A DNA stretch of 50,330 nt from Flavobacterium sp. (GCF_027533505.1 NZ_JAPZUB010000038.1:1-50330); one strand, 5' to 3'. Positions 37,028 through 46,688 are shown, counted from the stretch's first letter. Numbers and translations are program-made. The notes: a model not told the origin generated them from the sequence alone.

Positions 37028-38287
37028 CTACGATACATCCACCGTAGTCGCTTCAGCGATTTTCTTGTAGGTTCCGTTTTCTAACTTTTCACGTATTGCT
37101 TCAAAAGCTGCTAGTGTTTCATCAATATCTTGTTTGGTATGCGAAGCGGTGGGTATCATTCGCAATAGAATAATCCCTTTCGGAATAACAGGATACACCA
37201 CAATGGAGAGGAAAATATTATAGTTTTCACGCAAATCATTCACCATAACCATCGCTTCAGGAATAGAACCTTCCAAATATACTGGGGTTACACAGGTGTT
37301 GGTATCGCCAATATTGAAACCGCGACGCGTTAATCCACTTTGCAAATAGTTTACATTTTCCCAAAGTTTGTCTTTCAACTCGGGCATCGTGCGCAACATT
37401 TCCAAGCGTTTCAGGGCTCCAACGGTCATAATCATGGGCAATGACTTAGCAAACATTTGCGAACGAAGGTTGTATTTTAAATAATCAATTACATCTTGGT
37501 CGGCGGCTACAAAGGCACCAATACTGGCCATTGATTTGGCAAACGTAGAGAAATAGACATCAATTCCGTCCTGACAGCCTTGTTCTTCTCCGGCTCCAGC
37601 TCCTGTTTTTCCTAACGTTCCGAATCCGTGAGCATCATCAACTAACAAACGGAAATTGTATTTGGACTTTAAGTCGACAATTTCTTTGATTTTTCCTTGT
37701 TGTCCACGCATTCCAAAAACACCTTCCGTAATAACGAGAATTCCTCCTCCATTTTCTTCCGCCATTTTGGTAGCCCGTTGCAAGTTTTTTTCCAAACTTT
37801 CAACATCATTGTGCTTGTAGGTAAAACGCTTCCCCATGTGCAAACGTACCCCATCAATAATACAGCCGTGGGAATCGACATCATACACAATCACATCGTT
37901 TTTAGTTACCAACGCATCGATAATCGACACCATTCCTTGGTACCCAAAATTCAATAAATAAGCGGCTTCTTTTTGAACAAAAGCGGCCAATTCATTTTGC
38001 AATTGTTCGTGTAATGAGGTATGACCACTCATCATACGTGCCCCCATCGGGTATGCGGCACCGTATTGTTGTGCGGCTTCTGTATCTACTTTTCGGATTT
38101 CGGGATGATTGGCCAAACCTAAGTAATCATTGATACTCCAGTTTAGAATTTCTTTTCCTTGAAACTGCATCCGAGGTCCTAATTCACCTTCCAATTTCGG
38201 AAAAACATAATACCCCTCAGCTTGAGAAGCCCAACGCCCTAAAGGCCCTTTATTTTGTTGAATTCGTTCAAATAAATCTTTTACCAT
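37028..38287 (-). CDS. Alpha-oxoamine synthase, serine palmitoyltransferase-like
   Basis: This 419-residue PLP enzyme belongs to the group of serine palmitoyltransferase, 2-amino-3-ketobutyrate CoA ligase and related synthases that join an amino acid to an acyl-CoA. The PLP lysine is K251 (STFAKSMAS), with the cofactor-binding VDDAHG at 216-221 and the conserved SGHTSLHEQLQ at 87-97. In Bacteroidota a close relative starts sphingolipid synthesis, and others make the capnine base of sulfonolipids, so the amino-acid donor may be serine or cysteate. The gene stands alone, with a promoter at 38313-38320 and a terminator after it. The exact substrate is undecided. Confidence 0.85.
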   Translation of the reverse strand: MVKDLFERIQQNKGPLGRWASQAEGYYVFPKLEGELGPRMQFQGKEILNWSINDYLGLANHPEIRKVDTEAAQQYGAAYPMGARMMSGHTSLHEQLQNELAAFVQKEAAYLLNFGYQGMVSIIDALVTKNDVIVYDVDSHGCIIDGVRLHMGKRFTYKHNDVESLEKNLQRATKMAEENGGGILVITEGVFGMRGQQGKIKEIVDLKSKYNFRLLVDDAHGFGTLGKTGAGAGEEQGCQDGIDVYFSTFAKSMASIGAFVAADQDVIDYLKYNLRSQMFAKSLPMIMTVGALKRLEMLRTMPELKDKLWENVNYLQSGLTRRGFNIGDTNTCVTPVYLEGSIPEAMVMVNDLRENYNIFLSIVVYPVIPKGIILLRMIPTASHTKQDIDETLAAFEAIREKLENGTYKKIAEATTVDVS

Positions 38288-38312
38288 GAGTCAAAACAGG
38301 TTATAATCGCTG

Positions 38313-38320
38313 CAAAAGTA
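38313..38320 (-). promoter_or_regulatory. -7 element of the alpha-oxoamine synthase gene
   Basis: TACTTTTG on the minus strand matches TAnnTTTG exactly, 25 bp before the ATG. The -33 element is not clear. Confidence 0.55.
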
Positions 38321-38377
38321 ACGATAATCGATTTCTAATCATAGCGCTTTAACACGATTCTATCAACAACGTGTCGT

Positions 38378-40744
38378 TTATAATTCTTGCCTATAGGTCA
38401 ATATAGCGTCCAATAATTGGTCTTTTTCGACAGGTTTGGTCATATAATGGTTCATCCCCAATTCCCGAATCCTAACTTTGGTAGCTTCCATTACATCGGC
38501 CGTAACAGCAATGATAGGGATAGCAGCCGTATTGATTCCCGATTGCCCATTTCGAATGGCAGTAGTCGTTTCATACCCATCCATAATGGGCATTTGCAAA
38601 TCCATCAATATTAAATTGTACACTTGTCGCGAAAGATAGGTCAGTGCTTCTTCTCCATGCATTGCATAATCGACGGTAAGATTGGGCCATTTTTTAAAAA
38701 TCATTTTCAGCACCATTTGGTTCATCACATTATCCTCTACCACCAATATACGCGTATCCGACCAATCGTGCTCCTCTGGGGTTGTCACTCGAATAGGCGC
38801 CTCAACTTCAACAATTTCTAACGGAAAATTTAACGTGCAAACCGTTCCTTGATTGACTAAACTATCGATATATAACGTTCCTCCCATTTGCGAAACCAAT
38901 GCTTTTACAATGTATAACCCCAATCCCAATCCTCCGTATTTTCGTTTATTATCGATACGCTGCTGGGTAAATGACTCATAGATTTGATCCATTTTAGACT
39001 TCGGAATCCCCTCACCTGTGTCGGAGATAATCCCCTTTACTTGCAAATTGGTACCTTCCGTAATGAGTTCTACCCGAAACTTAATGATCCCCTCGGCAGT
39101 AAATTTGAGGGCGTTTTGCAACAAATTATGAAACACTTGGCGAATGCGATCGCGATCCCCAAGCACTTGGTGTGGCACATTTCCTTCAACACTAAACTGA
39201 AAATCCAATTGCTTCTCTTTGGCACGGTTTTTAAAATCTAGATGCAAATCATGGAGCAATTGTTTGAAATCAAAGGGTTGTGGTTCCAATGACATCGCCT
39301 CTTTTTCGATTTTAGAAAAATCCAAAATATCGTTGACCGATCCCAGCAAACTTCGGGAATTACTACGAATAACCTCACATTTTTCACGAACGGTTGGCGC
39401 TTCACTTTCCTGTAAAATAGCATCCGAATAATTCAATATGGCATTCAGGGGTGTGAGCAGCTCATGGCTAATGTTGGATAAAAAATACGTTTTCATTTCG
39501 TTCATCTCTTCCGACTTTCGCAAAGCTTCGATTTGCAATTGCTCGCGATCATCCCGCAATTTTTTAATCAAATTCGCCATCGAAAGCGACAAAAAGACAA
39601 CCTCCAATCCGGTACCTAATTTCGAACTGTTTTCAGTGGCAAAACTAACGGGCAATACGCTCAAATTTTTTAATATAAATACCACAAATCCTGTCACCAA
39701 AGACAAAATTCCTAAAGAGAAAAATAGATAAATCACGCGCGTTCGAAAATAAATTACCCATAGCGTTAAAATAATAAGCAGCAATTCAAACAAACCGGCC
39801 AAGTTCATCAAAGGATAGGTGAGAAAAAAATAATCAGGGACCCAAAGGGTGATCACCATCAATCCCGCTAAGAAGACATACAATCCATAGAAAAGACGAT
39901 TGATGAGGGTGCTAACATTCCAAACCTCCAAATAATATTGGGCATAGCGTCCTAAAAAATATCCCGCAATAATAGCAAAGAAAATCACTGATTTATCGGA
40001 AAACCAACCGCCATTGGGTGCTAGGATATAATGAAAAAAACCGTCGACTGAAAATTGCAACATCCCAATAAAAAAGACATATAAGCTGTAATTCAAAAAC
40101 ACCCGTTGCTTCATGGCAAAGAAGAAAAACAAATAGATGACCGCCGACAAAAGCAGCATCCCATAAAAGAACCCAAAGACCACTTGTTCAAAGGCGATGG
40201 TATCCAACAACTGATCGGAACTGCGCAACAACAATGGCGCATTGATTACTTCCCCGTCGCTTTGTAACCGTATCCAATACTGGTATTCTTGCTGTGCTGG
40301 AAGGGTAATCGTAAATAAGGTTTTTCGTTGCTTTACTGTTTTTTGAGGAATGGGAATCCCGTCACCACTTTCTTGAAAAGCAACTCTTTTTTTTCCATTA
40401 AAACCATACAAAGTAGCTTTATCAACAATGGGGCGTGCGGTTTCCAAATAAAACGAAACGGGCTGGTCCAATTCATTTTTAATCGAAAATCGCAACCAAT
40501 AAGCAGCGGTGGTAAAACCCAAGTCGGTGTTTTCAACTACCAGAGGAAAAAAGGCACTCGCTGGCAATTGCTGCACGGCTTCGAGCGGTAATTTTGCAGT
40601 AACATCTTTATAAATTACGGCATGTCGGTGCAAGGATTCTTCTTGGAGTGATGGGGAAGTAACACGAAATTGTGCCACTACCATTCCGCTCCAAAAAAGA
40701 GCTATAAATCCGAGAACCATACGGAGATTTGGGGTACAACGCAT
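38378..40744 (-). CDS. 7TMR-DISM hybrid sensor histidine kinase/response regulator
   Basis: This 788-residue protein has a signal peptide (about 1-25), an extracellular 7TMR-DISM sensory domain (about 30-165), seven membrane helices (about 185-375), a HisKA domain with H427 (SNISHELLTPLN), a HATPase domain (about 530-645, N box HNLLQNALKF, G boxes DTGEGIP and GGLGLGL) and a receiver domain with phospho-acceptor D715 (LILMDLQMPIMDG). Sensory domains of this type often bind carbohydrates or other small ligands. No separate output regulator is adjacent, so its targets are unknown. I use the ATG at 40742-40744; an in-frame ATG 48 bp upstream would disturb the signal peptide. Confidence 0.9.
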   Translation of the reverse strand: MRCTPNLRMVLGFIALFWSGMVVAQFRVTSPSLQEESLHRHAVIYKDVTAKLPLEAVQQLPASAFFPLVVENTDLGFTTAAYWLRFSIKNELDQPVSFYLETARPIVDKATLYGFNGKKRVAFQESGDGIPIPQKTVKQRKTLFTITLPAQQEYQYWIRLQSDGEVINAPLLLRSSDQLLDTIAFEQVVFGFFYGMLLLSAVIYLFFFFAMKQRVFLNYSLYVFFIGMLQFSVDGFFHYILAPNGGWFSDKSVIFFAIIAGYFLGRYAQYYLEVWNVSTLINRLFYGLYVFLAGLMVITLWVPDYFFLTYPLMNLAGLFELLLIILTLWVIYFRTRVIYLFFSLGILSLVTGFVVFILKNLSVLPVSFATENSSKLGTGLEVVFLSLSMANLIKKLRDDREQLQIEALRKSEEMNEMKTYFLSNISHELLTPLNAILNYSDAILQESEAPTVREKCEVIRSNSRSLLGSVNDILDFSKIEKEAMSLEPQPFDFKQLLHDLHLDFKNRAKEKQLDFQFSVEGNVPHQVLGDRDRIRQVFHNLLQNALKFTAEGIIKFRVELITEGTNLQVKGIISDTGEGIPKSKMDQIYESFTQQRIDNKRKYGGLGLGLYIVKALVSQMGGTLYIDSLVNQGTVCTLNFPLEIVEVEAPIRVTTPEEHDWSDTRILVVEDNVMNQMVLKMIFKKWPNLTVDYAMHGEEALTYLSRQVYNLILMDLQMPIMDGYETTTAIRNGQSGINTAAIPIIAVTADVMEATKVRIRELGMNHYMTKPVEKDQLLDAILTYRQEL

Positions 40745-40903
40745 GATGTATTTGATTAGAGTGTGTGTTAAATATACGATATTGTTGGTCATTCAGTTTT
40801 CCTCCTCAAGTATTTTTTTTAAAAAAAGCGATTTTAGATTACTTTCTCAGGTAAAAAAATACAGGGCTCGATAAAAAAATGGTCGTTTTTGGTTGCTTTT
40901 GCC

Positions 40904-40911
40904 TAGTTTTG
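40904..40911 (+). promoter_or_regulatory. -7 element of the rdgB promoter
   Basis: TAGTTTTG matches TAnnTTTG exactly, 12 bp before the ATG at 40924, leaving a very short leader. It excludes the longer frame starting at 40879. Confidence 0.55.
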
Positions 40912-40923
40912 AAAGAAAAAAAT

Positions 40924-41499
40924 ATGAAACTCGTTTTTGCCTCCAACAATGCCCATAAAATGGCAGAAATTCAAGCCATGTTACCTCCATCCATTGAATT
41001 GGTGGGTTTACACGATATTGGGTGTTTTGAAGACATTCCCGAAACTGCTGTAACCCTCGAAGGGAATGCCCAATTGAAAGCCGATTTTGTAACCGAAAAC
41101 TATGGTCTCCCTTGTTTTGCAGATGATACCGGACTAGAAGTAGAGGCTTTAAATGGAGCGCCAGGCGTGTATTCGGCGCGGTATGCTGGCGAACAGAAAA
41201 ATGCACAAGACAATATGCAAAAACTCTTGACTGAATTGGAGGGTAATGGCAATCGAAAAGCCCAATTTAAAACCGTTATCGCTTTGAATATCCACGGAAA
41301 ATCTCACCAATTTACGGGTGTTGTACAAGGCGAAATTTGCAAAGAAAAAAGAGGTCTCCAAGGATTTGGTTATGACCCGATTTTTGTTCCAGAAGGCTTT
41401 TCAAACACCTTTGCCGAAATGAACCAAGACGAAAAAGCACAACTCAGTCACCGCGGAAAAGCAGTGGCACAACTTATTGCGTTTTTGACCAATAAATAA
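40924..41499 (+). CDS. rdgB: Non-canonical purine NTP pyrophosphatase (RdgB/HAM1)
   Basis: This 191-residue protein removes dITP, XTP and similar damaged nucleotides from the pool by releasing pyrophosphate, which protects DNA and RNA. It has the family start [16 protein letters not shown], the catalytic-site stretch [24 protein letters not shown], and the specificity region [12 protein letters not shown] with the late SHRGKA. Length is normal. It is a single gene divergent from the hybrid kinase. Confidence 0.93.
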   Translation: MKLVFASNNAHKMAEIQAMLPPSIELVGLHDIGCFEDIPETAVTLEGNAQLKADFVTENYGLPCFADDTGLEVEALNGAPGVYSARYAGEQKNAQDNMQKLLTELEGNGNRKAQFKTVIALNIHGKSHQFTGVVQGEICKEKRGLQGFGYDPIFVPEGFSNTFAEMNQDEKAQLSHRGKAVAQLIAFLTNK

Positions 41500-41647
41500 A
41501 GAAAAAAACTACATCTTGGATAGGTAAACCTAGTTTAATAAACGCATTCCTCATTTTTCTTGCAAAATAACTGCATAAATCGCAGTGTTGTTTAATGTAA
41601 TTTGCTGAATTTCAGGCTAACTAATTCCGAATACCCCATTACTAATC

Positions 41648-41679
41648 ACTTAATAATTAGCTATATCCAATTATTAAGT
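41648..41679. repeat. Inverted repeat abutting the helicase promoter
   Basis: A perfect 11-bp inverted repeat (ACTTAATAATT at 41648-41658, AATTATTAAGT at 41669-41679, 10-bp spacer) ends one base before the -7 element and covers the -33 region. That is where a repressor would bind. It lacks a following T run, so it is not a typical terminator. Confidence 0.6.
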
Positions 41680-41680
41680 C

Positions 41681-41688
41681 TACCTTTG
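41681..41688 (+). promoter_or_regulatory. -7 element of the DEAD-box helicase promoter
   Basis: TACCTTTG matches TAnnTTTG exactly, 20 bp before the ATG. The -33 region falls inside the inverted repeat and has no TTG. Confidence 0.6.
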
Positions 41689-41708
41689 CCCTCGAATTAA
41701 TACGATCT

Positions 41709-43547
41709 ATGAATAAATTTGAACAATTAGGCCTGAACGCCGCGCTTCTTCAAGCGATTGGCGATATGGGATTTGAAACTCCGTCGGAGGTTCAAGAAAA
41801 AGCGATTCCTGTGCTTTTGGAACAGGAGACTGACCTTGTGGCTTTGGCCCAAACCGGAACCGGAAAAACAGCAGCCTTTGGCTTTCCGTTACTACAAAAA
41901 ATAGATGTCGAGGACCGCAGCACGCAAGCCTTGATTTTATCGCCCACCCGCGAACTTTGTCTCCAAATTACGAACGAACTTAAACAGTACTCCAAATACA
42001 TTAAAGGACTTCATGTCGTGGCCGTGTATGGAGGCGCAAGCATTACCGAGCAAGCCCGAGAAGTAAAACGTGGTGCTCAAGTAATTGTAGCGACTCCCGG
42101 ACGTATGCAAGACATGATTAACCGTGGATTTGTCAACATTAAAAACATCGCTTACTGCATTTTGGATGAAGCGGATGAAATGTTGAATATGGGATTTTAT
42201 GACGATATCTGTTCCATTCTTTCCGATACCCCCGATGACAAGTCTACTTGGTTGTTTTCGGCGACCATGCCAGCCGAAGTGGCACGCATTGCGAAAAAGT
42301 TTATGGCCGACCCCGTTGAAATTACAGTGGGTGCCAAAAACTCAGGTACTGCAACCGTTTCGCATGAATTTTATGTGGTCAATGCCCGCGATCGATACGA
42401 AGCCTTAAAACGTTTGGCCGATGCCAATCCCGATATTTTCTCGGTTATCTTTTGTCGTACCAAACGCGATACACAAGCCGTAGCTGAAAAACTTATCGAA
42501 GACGGTTACAACGCCGCAGCATTACATGGTGACTTATCACAAGCGCAACGCGACTCGGTAATGAAATCCTTTCGAGGACGACAAATTCAAATGTTGGTTG
42601 CTACCGATGTGGCGGCTCGTGGGATCGATGTTGACAACGTTACCCACGTGATCAACTACCAATTACCCGATGAAATTGAAACTTACAACCACCGTTCGGG
42701 TCGTACGGGTCGTGCTGGAAAATTAGGAACTTCAATTGTCATTGTTACCAAGTCAGAAGTACGAAAAATCCACACCATCGAAAAAATCATCAAACAAAAG
42801 TTTGAAGAAAAAACGATTCCTAGTGGTATCGAAATTTGTGAAATCCAATTATTGCATTTGGCCAATAAAATTCACGATACCGAAATCGACCATGAAATCG
42901 ACAATTACCTACCTGCCATCTACCAGGTTTTTGAAAACCTAAGCAAAGAAGATTTGATTCGTAAAATGGTATCGGTAGAGTTTAATCGTTTCTTGAATTA
43001 TTACAAAAAGAAAAAAGACCTATCGAATGAACGCAGTAGTGAACGTTCTTCAGGCGGTTCAATCAAAGCGGGCGATGCAGTGCGTTATTTTATCAATATC
43101 GGAACTCGTGATGATTTTGATTGGATGAAATTGAAAGATTTCTTGCGCGAAGCTTTAGATTTAGGACGTGACGATGTTTTCAAAGTGGATGTAAAAGAAG
43201 GATTCTCTTTCTTCAATACCGATGGGGAACATGCTGAACGTGTTATGGATATTTTTAGCAACTTCCAATTGGAAGGCCGAAAAATCAACGTTGAAATTTC
43301 AAAAAATGACAACGGTGGACGTAAAAGTGGTCGAGGTGATTTTGGAGGTAAGCGCGAACGTCGTGATCGTTTTGCCGACCATTCAGAACGCCGCAGTGAA
43401 CGCCGTAGCGAAGGACGTTTTGAGCCCCGTGGTGAACGCCGTGGTGGAGGTGAAGCAAGACCTTTGGGACGTCGCAGTGATGCTAGTCGCGACCGACAGC
43501 CCGCCAATAAAGCTTTTGAAGCCGCTAAACGCCGACGTAAAAGTTAG
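41709..43547 (+). CDS. DEAD-box RNA helicase with DbpA-type RNA-binding domain
   Basis: This 612-residue ATP-dependent RNA helicase probably helps ribosome assembly or RNA unwinding in the cold. Motifs seen are AQTGTGKT (47-54), PTREL (79-83), DEAD (153-156), SAT (184-186) and HRSGRTGRAG in the second RecA domain. A DbpA/CsdA RNA-binding domain lies at about 455-535, followed by an Arg/Gly/Glu-rich tail (about 540-612) that should bind RNA loosely. The start ATG is the first after the promoter. It is a single-gene unit ending at a clear terminator. The inverted repeat overlapping its promoter suggests regulation. Confidence 0.94.
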   Translation: MNKFEQLGLNAALLQAIGDMGFETPSEVQEKAIPVLLEQETDLVALAQTGTGKTAAFGFPLLQKIDVEDRSTQALILSPTRELCLQITNELKQYSKYIKGLHVVAVYGGASITEQAREVKRGAQVIVATPGRMQDMINRGFVNIKNIAYCILDEADEMLNMGFYDDICSILSDTPDDKSTWLFSATMPAEVARIAKKFMADPVEITVGAKNSGTATVSHEFYVVNARDRYEALKRLADANPDIFSVIFCRTKRDTQAVAEKLIEDGYNAAALHGDLSQAQRDSVMKSFRGRQIQMLVATDVAARGIDVDNVTHVINYQLPDEIETYNHRSGRTGRAGKLGTSIVIVTKSEVRKIHTIEKIIKQKFEEKTIPSGIEICEIQLLHLANKIHDTEIDHEIDNYLPAIYQVFENLSKEDLIRKMVSVEFNRFLNYYKKKKDLSNERSSERSSGGSIKAGDAVRYFINIGTRDDFDWMKLKDFLREALDLGRDDVFKVDVKEGFSFFNTDGEHAERVMDIFSNFQLEGRKINVEISKNDNGGRKSGRGDFGGKRERRDRFADHSERRSERRSEGRFEPRGERRGGGEARPLGRRSDASRDRQPANKAFEAAKRRRKS

Positions 43548-43553
43548 ATACAA

Positions 43554-43577
43554 GCCCTCTTCGGAGGGTTTTTTTTT
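43554..43577 (+). terminator. Terminator after the DEAD-box helicase gene
   Basis: CCCTC and GAGGG (43555-43559, 43564-43568) close a TTCG tetraloop, followed by nine T. Confidence 0.92.
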
Positions 43578-43784
43578 GGGGCTATAACTTTGCGCTGTTC
43601 TTGCTATCGATACCCCCCCTATTGTGCAGCAATCCGTAGGGCATAGATAGCCCAACTGAAGGCTTTTGCACCCCAAAACAAGAGAAGGCTCAATGCCAAT
43701 AGGCTGTTAATTTTCTGATAATCTTTCGATACGAAATTGGAATTCCTGTTAAAATTGCTACTTTTAACACTGAATTTGGTGACC

Positions 43785-44555
43785 ATGCAATACCGCTATT
43801 TATTACTTTTCTTTTGTATCTTTCTTGGTGTCTCAGCCCAAACCATCCCTACCGATCGCTTGGTGAAAGGAACTATTGTAAATAGCGCCTCTACACTTCC
43901 AGTGGCTAATGTGAATATTATCAATATTAATAAAGTCAAAGGAACGCAAACCAATACCAAAGGTGAATTTGAAATCAATGCCTCCGTCAACGATACGCTT
44001 CACATCACTATGATTGGATTTCAATCGCTCCGAGTTCGGGTCACCAACGACTGGATAAAAACCGGAACAGCCCGATTGGAACTGACTGAAAAAGCTATTG
44101 CACTGGAGGAGGTTGTTATTCGAAAATACAAACTTACCGGATATCTTGAAGTGGACACGAAACTGATTCCTATTGCCGAAAATTATCGGTACAGTATTTC
44201 AGGTTTACCTCAAGCTTATGAAGCCGGTGAATCTTCGCCCAATGCGTTCACTCGTGTGGTTAACTCGGTCTTCAATCCAGCGGATATGCTCTATAATTTT
44301 TTTGGGAAAAAACCCAAAGAACTCCGCAAATTACGGGAAATGAAGAAGGATGATACGGTGAAAAACTTGTTAGAAACCAAATACGATCGGGAAACTATTG
44401 CCATACTTTTAGGAATAGATAAAAAAGATATTGCCGAAATTCTCAGCCGCTGTAGTTACTCGGAAGCTTTTATCGAAACCGCCAACGACCTCCAAATCAT
44501 GGAAGCCATTAGCCAATGCTATGAACAATATAAAGTATTGAGTAAATCCAAATAA
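43785..44555 (+). CDS. Exported CarboxypepD_reg-like domain protein
   Basis: This 256-residue protein has a signal peptide (about 1-20, ending VSAQ) and a carboxypeptidase-regulatory-like beta-sandwich at about 27-108 (KGTIVNSASTLPVANVNIIN, then TNTKGEFEINA and MIGFQSLRV), as found at the N-terminus of TonB receptors and in free-standing envelope proteins. The C-terminal half (about 135-256) is helical and polar, without a recognised domain. It probably works in the periplasm. I chose the ATG at 43785 for the signal peptide; the frame is open 16 codons further upstream. Confidence 0.75.
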   Translation: MQYRYLLLFFCIFLGVSAQTIPTDRLVKGTIVNSASTLPVANVNIININKVKGTQTNTKGEFEINASVNDTLHITMIGFQSLRVRVTNDWIKTGTARLELTEKAIALEEVVIRKYKLTGYLEVDTKLIPIAENYRYSISGLPQAYEAGESSPNAFTRVVNSVFNPADMLYNFFGKKPKELRKLREMKKDDTVKNLLETKYDRETIAILLGIDKKDIAEILSRCSYSEAFIETANDLQIMEAISQCYEQYKVLSKSK

Positions 44556-44618
44556 TTCCGCGTTTTACATTTTTTCTCCCATAATTACAGTACCTTGGAC
44601 TCTTTAAATTTTAGACCC

Positions 44619-45350
44619 ATGCGTACGCTCGCTTTTTTAGCCATCTTTTCGATAGCACTCCTTACCGCTTCTTGTAAATCGCGCACTCAAAAAATGCACG
44701 AATTTGTCAATGGCTTCAATCAAACCGCAATGAATTCCATGATTGGAACTTCGGGCACTCAAGCCAAAGTAGAAGGCTTAGATATGATTGAATTAAACTT
44801 GGCTTCCCCATTAGACATTAACGATCCTACGGCTTCACAATCGGCTCAATTAATGATTTCGGCACTACCCGCCATGTTTCAACGCGAAGAATCGATGATG
44901 GACCTCATCAACGAAGGCGTGAAATTTAAAGTGCGAATCATTGACACCAACGGGCGAATAATTACGGATGCCTTAGTAGACAAATCTTTTTTGGACAAAA
45001 CCAAACAAGGTAGTCCCATTAATGATGGACAATCGCCAGAAGAAACTGCCATCAGCGCTTTAAATGCCAGTTTGCCTATGCAATATGAGGATGGAAGTCG
45101 GTTGATGAAAATTGAACGCACATCGAGCAACGAGCTCACCTATACCTTAGAAATGCCTGCCGACATGCAAGAAATTCTTAAATCTCCAAATGCCGAACCC
45201 TTACTAAAAGAATCACTAAAATCAGACCCATCCACACAAAACACATTGCGACGTATGCGGGGTCTTGGAATTACAAAAGTAACCTACAAATTAATCACCC
45301 CGGAAGGAAAATCGATTCAATCAATGACCTTTAATGCTTCAGAATTTTAA
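44619..45350 (+). CDS. Lipoprotein of unknown function
   Basis: This 243-residue protein has a lipoprotein signal with lipobox TASC (Cys19). The rest is soluble, rich in Met, Ser and Asp, with one beta-rich segment (VKFKVRIIDTNGRIITDALVDK). No family is recognised. The ATG at 44619 is preferred to the TTG at 44595 because the signal then starts properly. It is followed after 2 bp by the next gene, so the two are co-transcribed. Confidence 0.7.
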   Translation: MRTLAFLAIFSIALLTASCKSRTQKMHEFVNGFNQTAMNSMIGTSGTQAKVEGLDMIELNLASPLDINDPTASQSAQLMISALPAMFQREESMMDLINEGVKFKVRIIDTNGRIITDALVDKSFLDKTKQGSPINDGQSPEETAISALNASLPMQYEDGSRLMKIERTSSNELTYTLEMPADMQEILKSPNAEPLLKESLKSDPSTQNTLRRMRGLGITKVTYKLITPEGKSIQSMTFNASEF

Positions 45351-45352
45351 CG

Positions 45353-46060
45353 ATGGAAAGTAATAACCCTTGGCGTAAAATACTCACCTTCGGATTGCTG
45401 ATTTTTGCATTAGTTCGTATCATACTTTTTTGTAATCGAACCCAACAAACGCCTGCAATTTCGCCTGTAAATCAATCGGTAAATAATGCTATTCAAATGC
45501 AGCAAGAAAACCTGCAACGGATACGCGAAACCCAATATGCTCAAGCCCCCAACACCTTGTATACTCCCTATCAGGAATTGCGCGAAACCGAGGACATCGT
45601 ATTGCTGCAACGCGGTATTCAACGGTTGGCAAAAGACAGTTTGTTTCCCTTTGACATCAACACAAGTCTTCGTTTGAGCAAAGAAACAATGTTTCTTACC
45701 CATCCGCCAATGCCCATTCGCTTCGGCTTCAAGTCAGCTGACAATACGGTTACCTATGTTGTTGAATACGAGGGAGAAGAAAAAGGGGATAGTTGGTTAA
45801 AACAACATCGTGATGCCTTTAAACTCCGTAAAAAAGAGGCCTCATCTGAGCGCACCGACCAATTGTTTTACCAATTTCAACAGGAGGGTACATCGTTTAA
45901 TGGATATGGTGTATCTACTTCGGATCAGGGAGTAACTACCCTGATGATTGTTGAGAGTCCAAAGCTTTCGTCGGCCCAACTTCAGACCCATTTCCTTACG
46001 TTTGCTTTAACGAATTTTGTAAAGGTTCAAAAGAAGGAGACTGCGCATAGCGTTCCATAA
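45353..46060 (+). CDS. Membrane-anchored protein of unknown function
   Basis: This 235-residue protein has one N-terminal hydrophobic segment (about 10-27) that should act as a signal anchor, then a Gln-rich region and a mixed alpha/beta domain (about 90-230). No family is recognised. It follows the lipoprotein by 2 bp and they probably act together in the envelope. Its last 65 bp overlap the end of the convergent trmH gene on the other strand. Confidence 0.7.
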   Translation: MESNNPWRKILTFGLLIFALVRIILFCNRTQQTPAISPVNQSVNNAIQMQQENLQRIRETQYAQAPNTLYTPYQELRETEDIVLLQRGIQRLAKDSLFPFDINTSLRLSKETMFLTHPPMPIRFGFKSADNTVTYVVEYEGEEKGDSWLKQHRDAFKLRKKEASSERTDQLFYQFQQEGTSFNGYGVSTSDQGVTTLMIVESPKLSSAQLQTHFLTFALTNFVKVQKKETAHSVP

Positions 46061-46688
46061 TCCGTGCTACATCTTTAATGGAGTTTTGGGTCCATTGCAT
46101 CCGATAATGCAAACGTTCTTCTGGAGTTAACTGCCAATGTAAGTTTGATTGCCGCAACCGCGATGTAAGGTCTTGAATGACAATAGCAGCGGAAACGGAA
46201 ATATTTAAACTTTCGGTAAATCCTACCATTGGAATCTTCAAAAATCCATCGGCTTGTGCCAGTATTTCGGGAGACAATCCCTCCTTTTCCGTGCCAAAAA
46301 ACAAGGCTGAACGTTGGGTTATATCAAACTCATGCAACAAGCACGAATCGTTGTGGGGTGTTGTGGCAATTATTTGATATCCTTGTGAACGCAACTTTTC
46401 TAAGCAAGAGGATACAGAATTATACCGCTGCACATCGACCCATTTTTGGGCTCCCATGGCAATTTCTCGATCGATTCGCTTTCCGAATTTTTGCTCAATA
46501 ACATGCAACTGTTGCACACCAAACACCTCACAACTGCGCATTACTGCACTGGTATTGTGCAACTGATATACGTCTTCCATCGCAACAGTGATGTGGTTGG
46601 TGCGTGAAGCCAATATCTTTTGAAACTTTTCTTTGCGTTCATCGGTTAAAAAACCCTCGAGAAAGGTTAATAAATTCAAATCGACCAT
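45996..46688 (-). CDS. trmH: SpoU-family tRNA/rRNA 2'-O-methyltransferase (TrmH-like)
   Basis: This 230-residue protein transfers methyl from SAM to a ribose 2'-OH, most likely Gm18 of tRNA. The three SPOUT motifs are present: HNTSAVMRSCEVFG (about 44-57), ALFFGTEKEGLS (about 128-139) and IPMVGFTESLNISVSAA (about 152-168), the last forming the trefoil knot. Length and the C-terminal helical extension match TrmH rather than the larger rRNA enzymes. Its 3' end overlaps the convergent unknown gene by 65 bp. Confidence 0.88.
   Translation of the reverse strand: MVDLNLLTFLEGFLTDERKEKFQKILASRTNHITVAMEDVYQLHNTSAVMRSCEVFGVQQLHVIEQKFGKRIDREIAMGAQKWVDVQRYNSVSSCLEKLRSQGYQIIATTPHNDSCLLHEFDITQRSALFFGTEKEGLSPEILAQADGFLKIPMVGFTESLNISVSAAIVIQDLTSRLRQSNLHWQLTPEERLHYRMQWTQNSIKDVARIMERYAQSPSFEPLQNSLKQT

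Noticed and set aside
43378..43470. Possible DNA repeat in the helicase tail
   Set aside because: The repeated CGCCGT-type codons encode the Arg-rich tail and vary between units; this is coding bias, not a separate element.
43085..43507. Arg/Ser-rich minus-strand ORF opposite the helicase tail
   Set aside because: It mirrors the Arg/Gly-rich tail codons; no start signals or neighbours support it.
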